A stretch of 64,000 nucleotides of DNA from Hyphomonas beringensis (GTDB lineage Bacteria; Pseudomonadota; Alphaproteobacteria; Caulobacterales; Hyphomonadaceae): the NCBI RefSeq assembly GCF_000682755.1, contig NZ_AWFF01000032.1:124001-188000 (forward strand), read 5' to 3'. Both the position numbers and the translations under genes were made by a program. The notes below the pieces were generated by a model. The model was not told where the DNA came from and ran no database searches. It worked only from the letters and a program-made list of their open reading frames with translations. Below are positions 28,915 through 35,996 of the stretch, one piece after another; position 1 is the first letter of the stretch, and the number at the start of each line of letters is the position of its first letter.

Positions 28915-29363
28915 TGGGGTTTGGACGCGAAGCCCGGGAAGCTGTTCCCGCTGTCGGTACAGTTTGCTTCAAGGGCAATGACGTCCTGCTGATCCAGAGA
29001 GGCACAAAACCGCTAAAGGGTGACTGGTCCCTGCCGGGCGGGCGGATCGAACCCGGCGAACGCGCCGCAGAGGCCGCGCTGCGGGAGCTTCACGAGGAAA
29101 CCTGCGTCGAAGCCAGAATTGTCGGGCTGGTCGATGTTGTGGACGGTATATTCCATTCCCGCACCTCCGGTGATGTAACCCGGCATTATGTCTTGTTCGA
29201 CTTTGCCGCCGTATGGACAGCCGGAGAGCCTTGCGCGGGCGATGATGCCGCCCATGCCGAATGGATCAGCCCGGAAAGACTGGCCAACCTGCCCCTATGG
29301 GATGAGACACGGCGTATCATAGATGCGGCGCGGCAAATCATTCTGGATTCGGCTGGGGCTTGA
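28914..29363 (+). CDS. NUDIX hydrolase
   Basis: This 149-residue protein carries an intact Nudix box: GGRIEPGERAAEAALRELHEETCVEA (residues about 42-67), with the REx2EE metal ligands. The N-terminal AVPAVGTVCFKGNDVLLIQRG is typical of ADP-ribose or NADH-type hydrolases, but the exact substrate cannot be read. It overlaps the glycosyltransferase by one base, so it may handle nucleotide-sugar or housekeeping cleanup for it; that is speculation. The stop lies 63 bases before the SDR gene. Confidence 0.85.
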   Translation: MGFGREAREAVPAVGTVCFKGNDVLLIQRGTKPLKGDWSLPGGRIEPGERAAEAALRELHEETCVEARIVGLVDVVDGIFHSRTSGDVTRHYVLFDFAAVWTAGEPCAGDDAAHAEWISPERLANLPLWDETRRIIDAARQIILDSAGA

Positions 29364-29426
29364 CCGCCCTTACGTCATACCTCTGAAGTGCGTCCAAACC
29401 AAAAACGACAATCTGAGGAGACCCAT

Positions 29427-30212
29427 ATGACCTACGCCCCCTTCAATCTGACAGGCAAAGTCTGCGTCGTAACCGGCGGCAATAAAGGCATTGGCCTAGG
29501 CATGGCCGAAGCGCTTGCCGCATCGAATGCAGACCTCATCATCTGGGGCCGTAAGGCAGAGGACAATGCCGAAGCAGTCAAGAAACTGGAAGGCCTGGGC
29601 AGCGGACGCGCCAAGGCCTGGCAGGTCGACGTGGCCGATGAGGACGCTGTCATCAAGGCGATGGCAGAAGGCGAAGAAGAATTCGGTCGAATCGATACCT
29701 GTATCGCCAATGCGGGCGTTGGCCAGGGCGCGTCTTCCTTTGAAGAAATGTCGCTCGACACCTGGCGCTTCAATCAGCGCATCAACTCCGAAGGGGCCTT
29801 CCTGACTTTGCGCGAAGCTGCCAAATCCATGGTCAAGCGCGCCAAGGCGGGCGACCCGGGCGGCAGCCTGATCGGCACGGCCTCTCTGGCGGCCCTTTCA
29901 GGTGCGGCGCGTAATCAAGCCTACGGACACACGAAGGGCGGCCTGATTGCCATGATGAACGCTATCGCCGTTGAGTATGGCCGTTACAAGATCCGCGCGA
30001 ACTCTGTTCTGCCGGGCTGGATCGCGACCGACATGACCGAAGGCGGCCAAGGCAGCGATGTATTCAACAGCAAGGTCATCTCGCGCGTGCCGATTCGGCG
30101 CTGGGGTGAGCCGGAGGATTTCGGTGGCATTGCGGTTTATCTCGCCTCGGACGCCTCAAAATTCCATTCCGGCGACACGCTGCTGATCGATGGGGCGTAT
30201 TCCAAATTCTGA
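29427..30212 (+). CDS. Short-chain dehydrogenase/reductase
   Basis: This 261-residue SDR has the classical features: TGGNKGIGLGMAEAL (TGxxxGxG) near residue 16, NAG near 95, catalytic Ser in GTASLAAL, Tyr and Lys in YGHTKGGL, and the PG motif at SVLPGWIATDMTEGG. It reduces or oxidises a small carbonyl or hydroxyl compound with NAD(P)H. The ATG at 29427 is preceded by GAGGAG. It sits between a NUDIX gene and a convergent acidic lipoprotein; a GC-rich hairpin follows. The substrate is not known. Confidence 0.9.
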   Translation: MTYAPFNLTGKVCVVTGGNKGIGLGMAEALAASNADLIIWGRKAEDNAEAVKKLEGLGSGRAKAWQVDVADEDAVIKAMAEGEEEFGRIDTCIANAGVGQGASSFEEMSLDTWRFNQRINSEGAFLTLREAAKSMVKRAKAGDPGGSLIGTASLAALSGAARNQAYGHTKGGLIAMMNAIAVEYGRYKIRANSVLPGWIATDMTEGGQGSDVFNSKVISRVPIRRWGEPEDFGGIAVYLASDASKFHSGDTLLIDGAYSKF

Positions 30213-30242
30213 TTCTGCAGACCCAGACTAAATGCCAAACAA

Positions 30243-30270
30243 AAAGGGCTGCCCCGCGGGGCAGCCCTTT
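30243..30270. terminator. Bidirectional hairpin terminator
   Basis: AAAGGGCTGCCCC (30243-30255) pairs perfectly with GGGGCAGCCCTTT (30258-30270). The SDR gene reads in from the left, and the acidic lipoprotein gene from the right with its T-run on the minus strand (TTTTTGTTT). On the plus strand the tail is short (CTTTC), so it works best for the minus-strand gene. Confidence 0.85.
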
Positions 30271-30294
30271 CAGTATCCGGCAGTAACGCCAGGC

Positions 30295-30582
30295 TTATTC
30301 CGGCTCACCGTCGGTGGCGTCGTCATAAGCTTCTTCAGCATCATCAGCCGCATCATCCATAGCGTCGGCTGCATCGTCAGCAGCTTCGTCCAGTTCGTCT
30401 GCAGCTGCGTCCATGTCATCTTGAGCTTCGTCCAAAGCCTCATCCATGGCTTCCGTAGCGTCGTCAGCAGAGTCTTCAACGGTTTCGGTTACGGTGACGT
30501 CTTCTTCTGCAGGTGCCTTGTCTTCAGCGCTGCAAGCAGCGAGCACAAGGGCAGCGGCACCCATGATCAGGAATTGTTTCAT
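30295..30582 (-). CDS. Very acidic small lipoprotein
   Basis: This 95-residue protein begins MKQFLIMGAAALVLAAC, a lipoprotein signal with lipobox LAAC. The mature part is built almost only from Asp, Glu and Ala in a regular pattern (about 36 acidic residues of 78 and one Lys), suggesting one long charged helix. It would be fixed to a membrane by lipid and reach into the periplasm; a structural or ion-binding role is conceivable, but I do not know a function. A ribosome site GGGGAA lies upstream. It was preferred over the plus-strand frame because of the signal, lipobox and acidic composition. Confidence 0.75.
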   Translation of the reverse strand: MKQFLIMGAAALVLAACSAEDKAPAEEDVTVTETVEDSADDATEAMDEALDEAQDDMDAAADELDEAADDAADAMDDAADDAEEAYDDATDGEPE

Positions 30583-30755
30583 AGTGTAGTTCCCCTACTT
30601 GAGGTCAAAAATGACCAAGCAGATCAATATCATCTGCCGACCATGACGAAAAGATAATTTAAATTTGACGCAATCTGCACCAGATTTCGCCTAAATCCTT
30701 AAGGCAAAAAGTGATTTCGCGTTCTCAACAGGCAATTTTGCGCGCGTCAGAATAC

Positions 30756-31061
30756 TTATTCGGCATCATCGGGCGAGGATGTCTCATCAATTTCCGATTC
30801 GGAATATCTTGCTTCCTCGACTTCTGTTTCCTGCCGATCAGCATCCAGAATCTCGAATTCTTTGCCTGTTTCATCCTCCGTCAGCACAGCCGTTTCTACA
30901 GACACCGCCTGGCTGATCTCCTCGACCGACATCTTTGCCAGGCCATCATGGACTTCCTGTGATAGCGCATCATCAGAAGACGCGGTCTGAGCCTCTTCAT
31001 GTGCCATGGCAGGCGAAACGAGAACGGAAATAAGCGCCGCGATTGCGAGCGTTTTCTTCAT
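30756..31061 (-). CDS. Small exported acidic protein of unknown function
   Basis: This 101-residue protein starts MKKTLAIAALISVLVSPAMA, a clear signal peptide cut before HEEAQ. The mature part is acidic, with a run of Glu/Asp/Ser at the C-terminus (YSESEIDETSSPDDAE). No domain is recognised. GGGAGG precedes ATG 31061; upstream in-frame codons are not used because the signal starts here. It reads in the same direction as the acidic lipoprotein gene, with about 170 AT-rich bases between, so they may be in the same regulon but probably not one operon. Confidence 0.68.
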   Translation of the reverse strand: MKKTLAIAALISVLVSPAMAHEEAQTASSDDALSQEVHDGLAKMSVEEISQAVSVETAVLTEDETGKEFEILDADRQETEVEEARYSESEIDETSSPDDAE

Positions 31062-31244
31062 GTGGACCTCCCTTGTATTTTTCTGTCGGCCACATTCGAC
31101 AGTATGCATTTCTATACTTCTGCATGAAGGCTGGAATGCGGCATGATACGTATCAAACTGTTCTTCCAAAACCTATTGCGTTGACGCGAGGGCGGCTAAT
31201 TATCGTACCTGAAAACAAATAATTATAGTGAGGAGACACCCGAC

Positions 31245-32228
31245 ATGGCCCTACAAACCGCCCTGACCAGAATGTTGAATATCGACCACCCGATCATGCT
31301 GGCTGGCATGGGCGGAGTGTCCTATGCGGAAGTCTGCGCCGCGATGTGCAATGCTGGCGGCTATGGCGTGCTGGGCATGGCCGGTACGACTCCGGACTTC
31401 ATCGAAGGCCAGATGAAGCGTGTCCGTGAACTGACGGACCGCCCCTTCGGCGTGGACCTGCTGGCGGCCAGCCCGGAGAGCCTTGAAGAGAGTGTGGACG
31501 TCATCATCAACAATGGCGCGGATAGCTTTGTGGCAGGCCTGGGCGTACCTATGCCGATCATGGAGCGCCTGAAAAAGGCCAATGTGAAGGTCATGGTTGT
31601 TGGCGGCGCGGTGAAACATGCCATCAAGGCCGAACAGGCTGGCTGTGATGCCGTGATCCTGCAAGGCGGCGAAGGCGGTGGCCATACCGGCCTCGTCGGC
31701 ACAATGCCGCTGGTGGCGCAGGCTGTGGAAGCGGTGAAAATTCCCGTCATCGCAGCAGGCGGCATCTATGATGGACGCGGACTTGCGGCCGCCCTCTCTC
31801 TTGGCGCGTGTGGCGTGTGGGTGGGAACACGCTTTATCGCCTCCACTGAGGCCCATGCTGCGCAGATGTACAAGGATACAGTGGTCGGTGCGGGTGACAC
31901 GGACACAACCCGTACACGGTGCTATTCTGGAAAGCCCATGCGCTGCCGCACGAACGAATATATCCAGGATTGGGAAAGCCGCCCTGAAGACATTCAGCCT
32001 TTCCCGCAACAGGCCATCCACTCCACCCAGACCGGCGTTATCGGCGGCATTGGAGGCATTACAGACGAGTCAAAACTGGATGAAGACAAGTCTTGCTTTG
32101 CGATGGGCCAGTCTGCCGGCGGCGTGAAAGAAGTGAAGCCGGTCGCGGACATCGTGGCTGACATCATGCGCGATGCCGAAGCCACGATTGACCGCGTTTC
32201 CAGCCTGAAAGTCTCCGCTAACACCTGA
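31245..32228 (+). CDS. Nitronate monooxygenase-like FMN enzyme
   Basis: This 327-residue TIM-barrel protein matches the 2-nitropropane dioxygenase family: LNIDHPIMLAGMGGVSYAEV at the start, GGEGGGHTG at about 145 (FMN phosphate loop), and PVIAAGGIYDGRGLAAALSLGACGVWVGTRF. In this family flavin-dependent oxidation turns nitronates such as propionate-3-nitronate into the aldehyde; some relatives are enoyl reductases (FabK) instead, and this distinction cannot be made here with certainty. A GAGGAG site before ATG 31245 supports the start. Nothing nearby indicates a pathway. Confidence 0.85.
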   Translation: MALQTALTRMLNIDHPIMLAGMGGVSYAEVCAAMCNAGGYGVLGMAGTTPDFIEGQMKRVRELTDRPFGVDLLAASPESLEESVDVIINNGADSFVAGLGVPMPIMERLKKANVKVMVVGGAVKHAIKAEQAGCDAVILQGGEGGGHTGLVGTMPLVAQAVEAVKIPVIAAGGIYDGRGLAAALSLGACGVWVGTRFIASTEAHAAQMYKDTVVGAGDTDTTRTRCYSGKPMRCRTNEYIQDWESRPEDIQPFPQQAIHSTQTGVIGGIGGITDESKLDEDKSCFAMGQSAGGVKEVKPVADIVADIMRDAEATIDRVSSLKVSANT

Positions 32229-32248
32229 CCGAAGCAGATGGCGCCGCC

Positions 32249-33466
32249 TTACGCCCCGGGTGTAAGGCGGACAAGGCGCCCACCGTCTTCATCCTCCAGC
32301 ACATAGAGCGCGCCATCCGGCCCCTGCTCTACCTCGCGGATGCGCTCGCCCCATTCATAGCGTTCTGCTTCAGAGGCAACAGGTTCGGTCTGGGAGGGTT
32401 TCGGCGGCTGACCGAGATTGTCGGTTTTCTCTGTATCAAAACTGACGCGGATCAGCGCCTTTGAAGACAGGCCGCCGATGAAGGCATCGCCCTGCCAATC
32501 AGGGAACATTTCACCATCATAGAAGATCAGACCTGCAGGACTGATGACCGGATTCCAGGCGATGGCCGGGTTTTCGTAAATCGGATTGCTCTCATGGCTT
32601 GCGATAGGCTTGCCGCTATAATGATCGCCTTCGGACACATGCGGATAGCCATAATTCTCTGAACGGACGATCCGGTTCAACTCGTCGCCGCCTTTCGGCC
32701 CCATCTCTACAACCCATAGCTGGTCATCGCCATCAAACGCGACGCCAAGCGGGTTACGGTGTCCGAGGGACCAAACCTGATCCGCCGCAGCGCCGTTTCC
32801 ATAAAACGGGTTATCCTCCGGCACGCTGCCATCCTGGTTGATCCGGATGACCTTGCCGAGGTTCATGGCCATGTTCTGGGCAGGCGTGAATTTCTGGCGC
32901 TCACCAGACGTAATGAACAAATGCCCGTCCGGGGCGATGACCAGGCGGTGACCATAATGTCCATTGCCCTTAACTTTGGGAGACTGGCGCCAGATGACGT
33001 CACGATCCGACAGGCTGCCGCCATCTTCTGTCAGGGTCAGCTTGGCACGCTCAACCGCCGCACCGCTGAGTTCATCATTGTTGGCGTCGCGCTCCACATA
33101 GGAGATGAAGACAATGCCATTGGTGGCAAAGTCCGGGTGCACAATGATATCGCCGAGGCCGCCTTGGCCCCTGGGGGTAACAGTCGGCACATTGGATATC
33201 TTGCCAGCTTTCGCGCCGGTCTTGTCCAATAGCCAAAGATCACCATCCTGCTCCGTCACGAGTGCGCGGCCATCTGGCAGGAAAGCCATGGCCCAAGCCC
33301 CGTCGAATGTCTCAAGCGGCTCTGCGGTTAGAACCGTGCCTTCTGTTCCTGTAACAGAGATGGGCTTGGCATCGGCCTCTGCGGCCTGATTTTGCGCCGA
33401 TGCGCAGGCGGCGATGGCAAAGGCTGATCCACCAACAAGCAGCGCGCGTACCATGAGTGAAGACAT
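32249..33466 (-). CDS. PQQ-dependent sugar (aldose) dehydrogenase-like lipoprotein
   Basis: This 405-residue protein has a lipoprotein-type signal ending in AIAAC near residue 20, then a six-bladed beta-propeller with repeated AFLPDGRALVTE, FATNGIVFISY, YGHRLVIAPDGHLFITSG and GHRNPLGVAFD blocks, which match the Asd/YliI soluble aldose dehydrogenase family. It uses PQQ in the periplasm to oxidise sugars; no pqq synthesis genes are near, so the cofactor may come from elsewhere. It is convergent with the nitronate enzyme and separate from the dehydrogenase upstream. Confidence 0.88.
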   Translation of the reverse strand: MSSLMVRALLVGGSAFAIAACASAQNQAAEADAKPISVTGTEGTVLTAEPLETFDGAWAMAFLPDGRALVTEQDGDLWLLDKTGAKAGKISNVPTVTPRGQGGLGDIIVHPDFATNGIVFISYVERDANNDELSGAAVERAKLTLTEDGGSLSDRDVIWRQSPKVKGNGHYGHRLVIAPDGHLFITSGERQKFTPAQNMAMNLGKVIRINQDGSVPEDNPFYGNGAAADQVWSLGHRNPLGVAFDGDDQLWVVEMGPKGGDELNRIVRSENYGYPHVSEGDHYSGKPIASHESNPIYENPAIAWNPVISPAGLIFYDGEMFPDWQGDAFIGGLSSKALIRVSFDTEKTDNLGQPPKPSQTEPVASEAERYEWGERIREVEQGPDGALYVLEDEDGGRLVRLTPGA

Positions 33467-33531
33467 GGGCTGTTCCTCCGATAGTTTGATTGGTTACCGA
33501 AAGAATGGCTGGAATGGGCGGAAGTTCCGCC

Positions 33532-34524
33532 TTAACCGTTCTCGAACACTTCTGGATCGACAAGGTTTTTCATTGGCTTGCCGTGCAGATAGCGTTCGAG
33601 ATTGTCGAGAAAAGTTTCATCGGCCCTGTGATCCGTACCCGGAGTCATGGAGCTGTCGTGCGGGGTAATCGCGATTTTCGGATGATGCCATAGCGCGCTT
33701 TCCTGCGGCAATGGCTCTTCCACGGTCACATCCAGGGCCGCAAAGGCTGGGCGGCCCGCATCCAGCGCATCGATCAGGGCGTCTTCCTTCACCAGCCCGC
33801 CACGGCCCAGATTCATGAACAACGCATCCTCCTTCATGGCCGCGAAGAAGTCGGCATCCGCCATGCCTTCGGTATCCTCCGTCAGAGGAATGCTCAGCAG
33901 CACAATATCCGCCTTGCCGAGTTCCTCATGGACGAGGGCTGGCGGCACGATATGATCTGCTCCATCTGCCGGACCGGGCGAACGGCGCACGCCCATGACA
34001 TGGCCGCCCAGCGCCTGAACGCGGCGGCCCACAGCCTCCCCGATCGAGCCAAAGCCGATGATCAGCCAGTTGGAGCCCATGATCTCCCGCTTCATATGGC
34101 GTTCCCAGAGCCTCTCTTCCTGCTGCGCACGATAGGCTGGGCCGCACTTCAGGAAGTCCAGCCCTTGCCAGAGCGCCCACTCCGCCATGGCTTCGGCCTG
34201 GCGGTGATTGGTGGTGTAAAGGCGCGAGATCTTTCCCACGGAAATCAGCGCCGCATTGTCGAGTCCGGCTGCAGAAGACTGAAACCAGTCGATCTTTCCG
34301 GTTTTCAGCACGGTCAGCATGAAGTCCCGCACATGCGCGCCAAACCACACATCTGTATTCGCGAAAACGATGTCGGGCTTGGGATCATGCACCACGACGC
34401 GGTTGCCTGCATGGTAGAACAGGCCGTCCTCATCCATGACAATCACATCAAGCTTGTGCTCTAGGCTCTTGAGCCGTTCCGAAATGCGGGCGAAAGTCTT
34501 CGCATGAAGCAAACAGGTTTTCAT
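33532..34524 (-). CDS. D-2-hydroxyacid dehydrogenase family protein
   Basis: This 330-residue protein has the NAD-binding GFGSIGEAVGRRVQALG motif near residue 157 and the catalytic Arg/Glu/His order in NLGRGGLVKEDALIDAL, VEEPLP and TPHDSS. It resembles GhrA-like glyoxylate/hydroxypyruvate reductases; the loops are variable, so the substrate is open. The first 20 bases of the gene overlap the 5' end of the divergent TIGR02301 gene (34504-34524), an unusual head-to-head overlap; its MKTCLLHAKTF start is the first beta-strand of the fold, so the start seems correct. A short acidic tail closes the gene. Confidence 0.87.
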   Translation of the reverse strand: MKTCLLHAKTFARISERLKSLEHKLDVIVMDEDGLFYHAGNRVVVHDPKPDIVFANTDVWFGAHVRDFMLTVLKTGKIDWFQSSAAGLDNAALISVGKISRLYTTNHRQAEAMAEWALWQGLDFLKCGPAYRAQQEERLWERHMKREIMGSNWLIIGFGSIGEAVGRRVQALGGHVMGVRRSPGPADGADHIVPPALVHEELGKADIVLLSIPLTEDTEGMADADFFAAMKEDALFMNLGRGGLVKEDALIDALDAGRPAFAALDVTVEEPLPQESALWHHPKIAITPHDSSMTPGTDHRADETFLDNLERYLHGKPMKNLVDPEVFENG

Positions 34525-34932
34525 GCTCTTGTGCTTAGCGCGCTCCTATTCTGTGGCGCAAGCGCTGCGCAATCCGATATCCCGATGCGGGGGCCGGATT
34601 ACTTCCGCGATGCGGCGGATATGGCCAGTACATTAGGCGCGGCCCACGCCATTCGCGTGCGCTGTAATGGCCGGGAAGACCAGTATTGGCGGCGGTACAT
34701 GTCTGACATGCTGAGCTATGAGGCGCCCAATCGTGGCAATCTGCGCTCCAGTCTGGTGGATGCCTTCAACTCCGCCTTCAAGAATGCAAGCCGCCTTTAC
34801 CAAACCTGCGACAACGCAGCCATTCAGGCCGAATCTGATTTTGCCGTTCGAGGCCAGGAAATCGCAATCCGCATGGCCACGCATTATTTCCCGAAAGACT
34901 CAGACCTGCCCCCGGCCTCTAATCGGCCCTGA
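34504..34932 (+). CDS. TIGR02301-family exported protein
   Basis: This 142-residue protein has a signal peptide (HALVLSALLFCGASAAQS) and then a helical domain with RCNGREDQYWRRYMSDML, NSAFKNASRLYQTC and RIRxAT-like blocks, the pattern I associate with the alphaproteobacterial family TIGR02301, whose function is unknown. Two Cys at about 54 and 101 could form a disulfide in the periplasm. ATG 34504 is needed for the signal, and it lies inside the divergent 2-hydroxyacid dehydrogenase gene's first codons. It overlaps the end of soxR by 14 bases at the other side. Confidence 0.75.
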   Translation: MKQTGFHALVLSALLFCGASAAQSDIPMRGPDYFRDAADMASTLGAAHAIRVRCNGREDQYWRRYMSDMLSYEAPNRGNLRSSLVDAFNSAFKNASRLYQTCDNAAIQAESDFAVRGQEIAIRMATHYFPKDSDLPPASNRP

Positions 34933-35383
34933 CCTGGCTGACATTGTCCAGCACAAAGCGCGGCCCGGTGCCGAGGCCTCGCGCGCGGTCCTCCGGATTG
35001 TAGAGCTGGCATTTTTTCAGAGACAGGCAGCCACATCCGATACAACCATCCAGTCTGTCCCGTGTCCGCTCCATCAAGGCGATACGCTCATCCAGCATGC
35101 GGCGGAACGCGCCGCTGATGCGTGACCAGTCTGCCTTGGTTGGCGTTCGGCGCTCCGGCAGCGAGGCGAACAGGTCCGAGATTTCCTCAATTGTCAGGCC
35201 GATCTGCTGGGCAATCATGATGAAAGAGAGCCGCCTGATATCAGAACGCAGGAACACGCGCTGACCGCCTGAACTGCGCTCGGGATGCACCAGCCCCCGC
35301 CCTTCATAAAAGCGAATGGCCGAGACTGACAGCCCTGTCCGTGCGGCCACATCGCCGATGGAAAGCCCTTTTTGTGCCGCCAT
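34919..35383 (-). CDS. soxR: Redox-sensitive transcription regulator SoxR
   Basis: This 154-residue MerR-family protein starts with LSIGDVAARTGLSVSAIRFYEGRGLV (winged HTH) and has the [2Fe-2S] ligands C114-x2-C117-x-C119-x5-C125, the SoxR arrangement. The cluster is oxidised by redox-cycling compounds and turns transcription on. A matching operator lies upstream between soxR and the divergent VOC gene. I chose ATG 35383; an upstream ATG at 35398 would add MRRFS. The gene ends inside the TIGR02301 gene by a 14-base overlap of the two tails. Confidence 0.94.
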   Translation of the reverse strand: MAAQKGLSIGDVAARTGLSVSAIRFYEGRGLVHPERSSGGQRVFLRSDIRRLSFIMIAQQIGLTIEEISDLFASLPERRTPTKADWSRISGAFRRMLDERIALMERTRDRLDGCIGCGCLSLKKCQLYNPEDRARGLGTGPRFVLDNVSQVRAD

Positions 35384-35404
35384 GGAAAATCTCCTCAAAC
35401 ACGC

Positions 35405-35435
35405 TTGACCTAAACTTAAGTTGAGGAATTACAAC
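35405..35435 (+). promoter_or_regulatory. SoxR-controlled promoter of the VOC gene
   Basis: The near-palindrome CCTAAACTTAAGTTGAGG (35409-35426) differs from a perfect 18-base SoxR box by one pair and resembles the E. coli soxS operator CCTCAAGTTAACTTGAGG. It lies between TTGACC (35405-35410) and TACAAC (35430-35435) with a 19-base spacer, the overlong spacing used by MerR-type activators. This fits SoxR activation of the VOC gene starting at 35479. Confidence 0.85.
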
Positions 35436-35478
35436 CGTCAAATCAATCACCTGAGCAAGCACAAATGGAGTTGAAATC

Positions 35479-35862
35479 ATGAGCACCGCGATATTCGAAC
35501 ACGTGAATGTCACTGTCGCAGACCCGAAGAAAACAGCCGCCATGCTGGTGAAACTCTTCGACTGGAAGATACGCTGGGAAGGCCCATCCAAATATGATGG
35601 CTACACGGTCCATGTGGGTACGGATGATGCCTACATTGCCGTCTATACCCTGCCCGACAGCGCCCAGGCCGATGCGGAAAGCTATTACCGGATCGGCTCC
35701 ATCAATCATTTCGGCATCTTGGTGGATGATCTGAAAGCCGCCGAGGAGAAGATCCTGGAAGCAGGTTACAAGACCCATAGTCACCAGACCTATGATCCCG
35801 GCAGCCGCTTTTACTTCCATGACGATGACGAAATCGAATGGGAGGTCGTCAGCTATGCTTGA
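35479..35862 (+). CDS. VOC-fold (glyoxalase/bleomycin resistance-like) protein, probable SoxR target
   Basis: This 127-residue protein is a small VOC-fold protein: ATFEHVN-like start (TAIFEHVNVTVADPKKTAAM), SINHFGILVDDLKAAEEK, and SRFYFHDDDEIEWEVVSY with a C-terminal Glu. The His in HVN, His in NHFG and Glu in EIEWE are the metal ligands of the family. Relatives bind antibiotics or isomerise adducts; SoxR control suggests a role against redox-active compounds. The gene follows directly after a SoxR-type promoter. It is probably alone in its transcription unit, although the GGT gene lies 134 bases on. Confidence 0.85.
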   Translation: MSTAIFEHVNVTVADPKKTAAMLVKLFDWKIRWEGPSKYDGYTVHVGTDDAYIAVYTLPDSAQADAESYYRIGSINHFGILVDDLKAAEEKILEAGYKTHSHQTYDPGSRFYFHDDDEIEWEVVSYA

Positions 35863-35996
35863 AGGATTGATACAGGCCTATCTGGACGGCTTTGGTCGCG
35901 CATGGTGCCCACGGGATACCTATGTTCTTCCCAATGGAGACTCGATTATCGGACGCAACACGCTAAGCTCCCCTGCAAACAGGAGAGGTGAGGCAG

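Noticed and set aside
30232-30657. A plus-strand open frame across the acidic lipoprotein gene.
   Set aside because: The translated sequence is Ser/Phe/Val-rich as expected from the reverse of GAC/GAT/GCT repeats; the minus strand has a lipobox, a ribosome site and a terminator.
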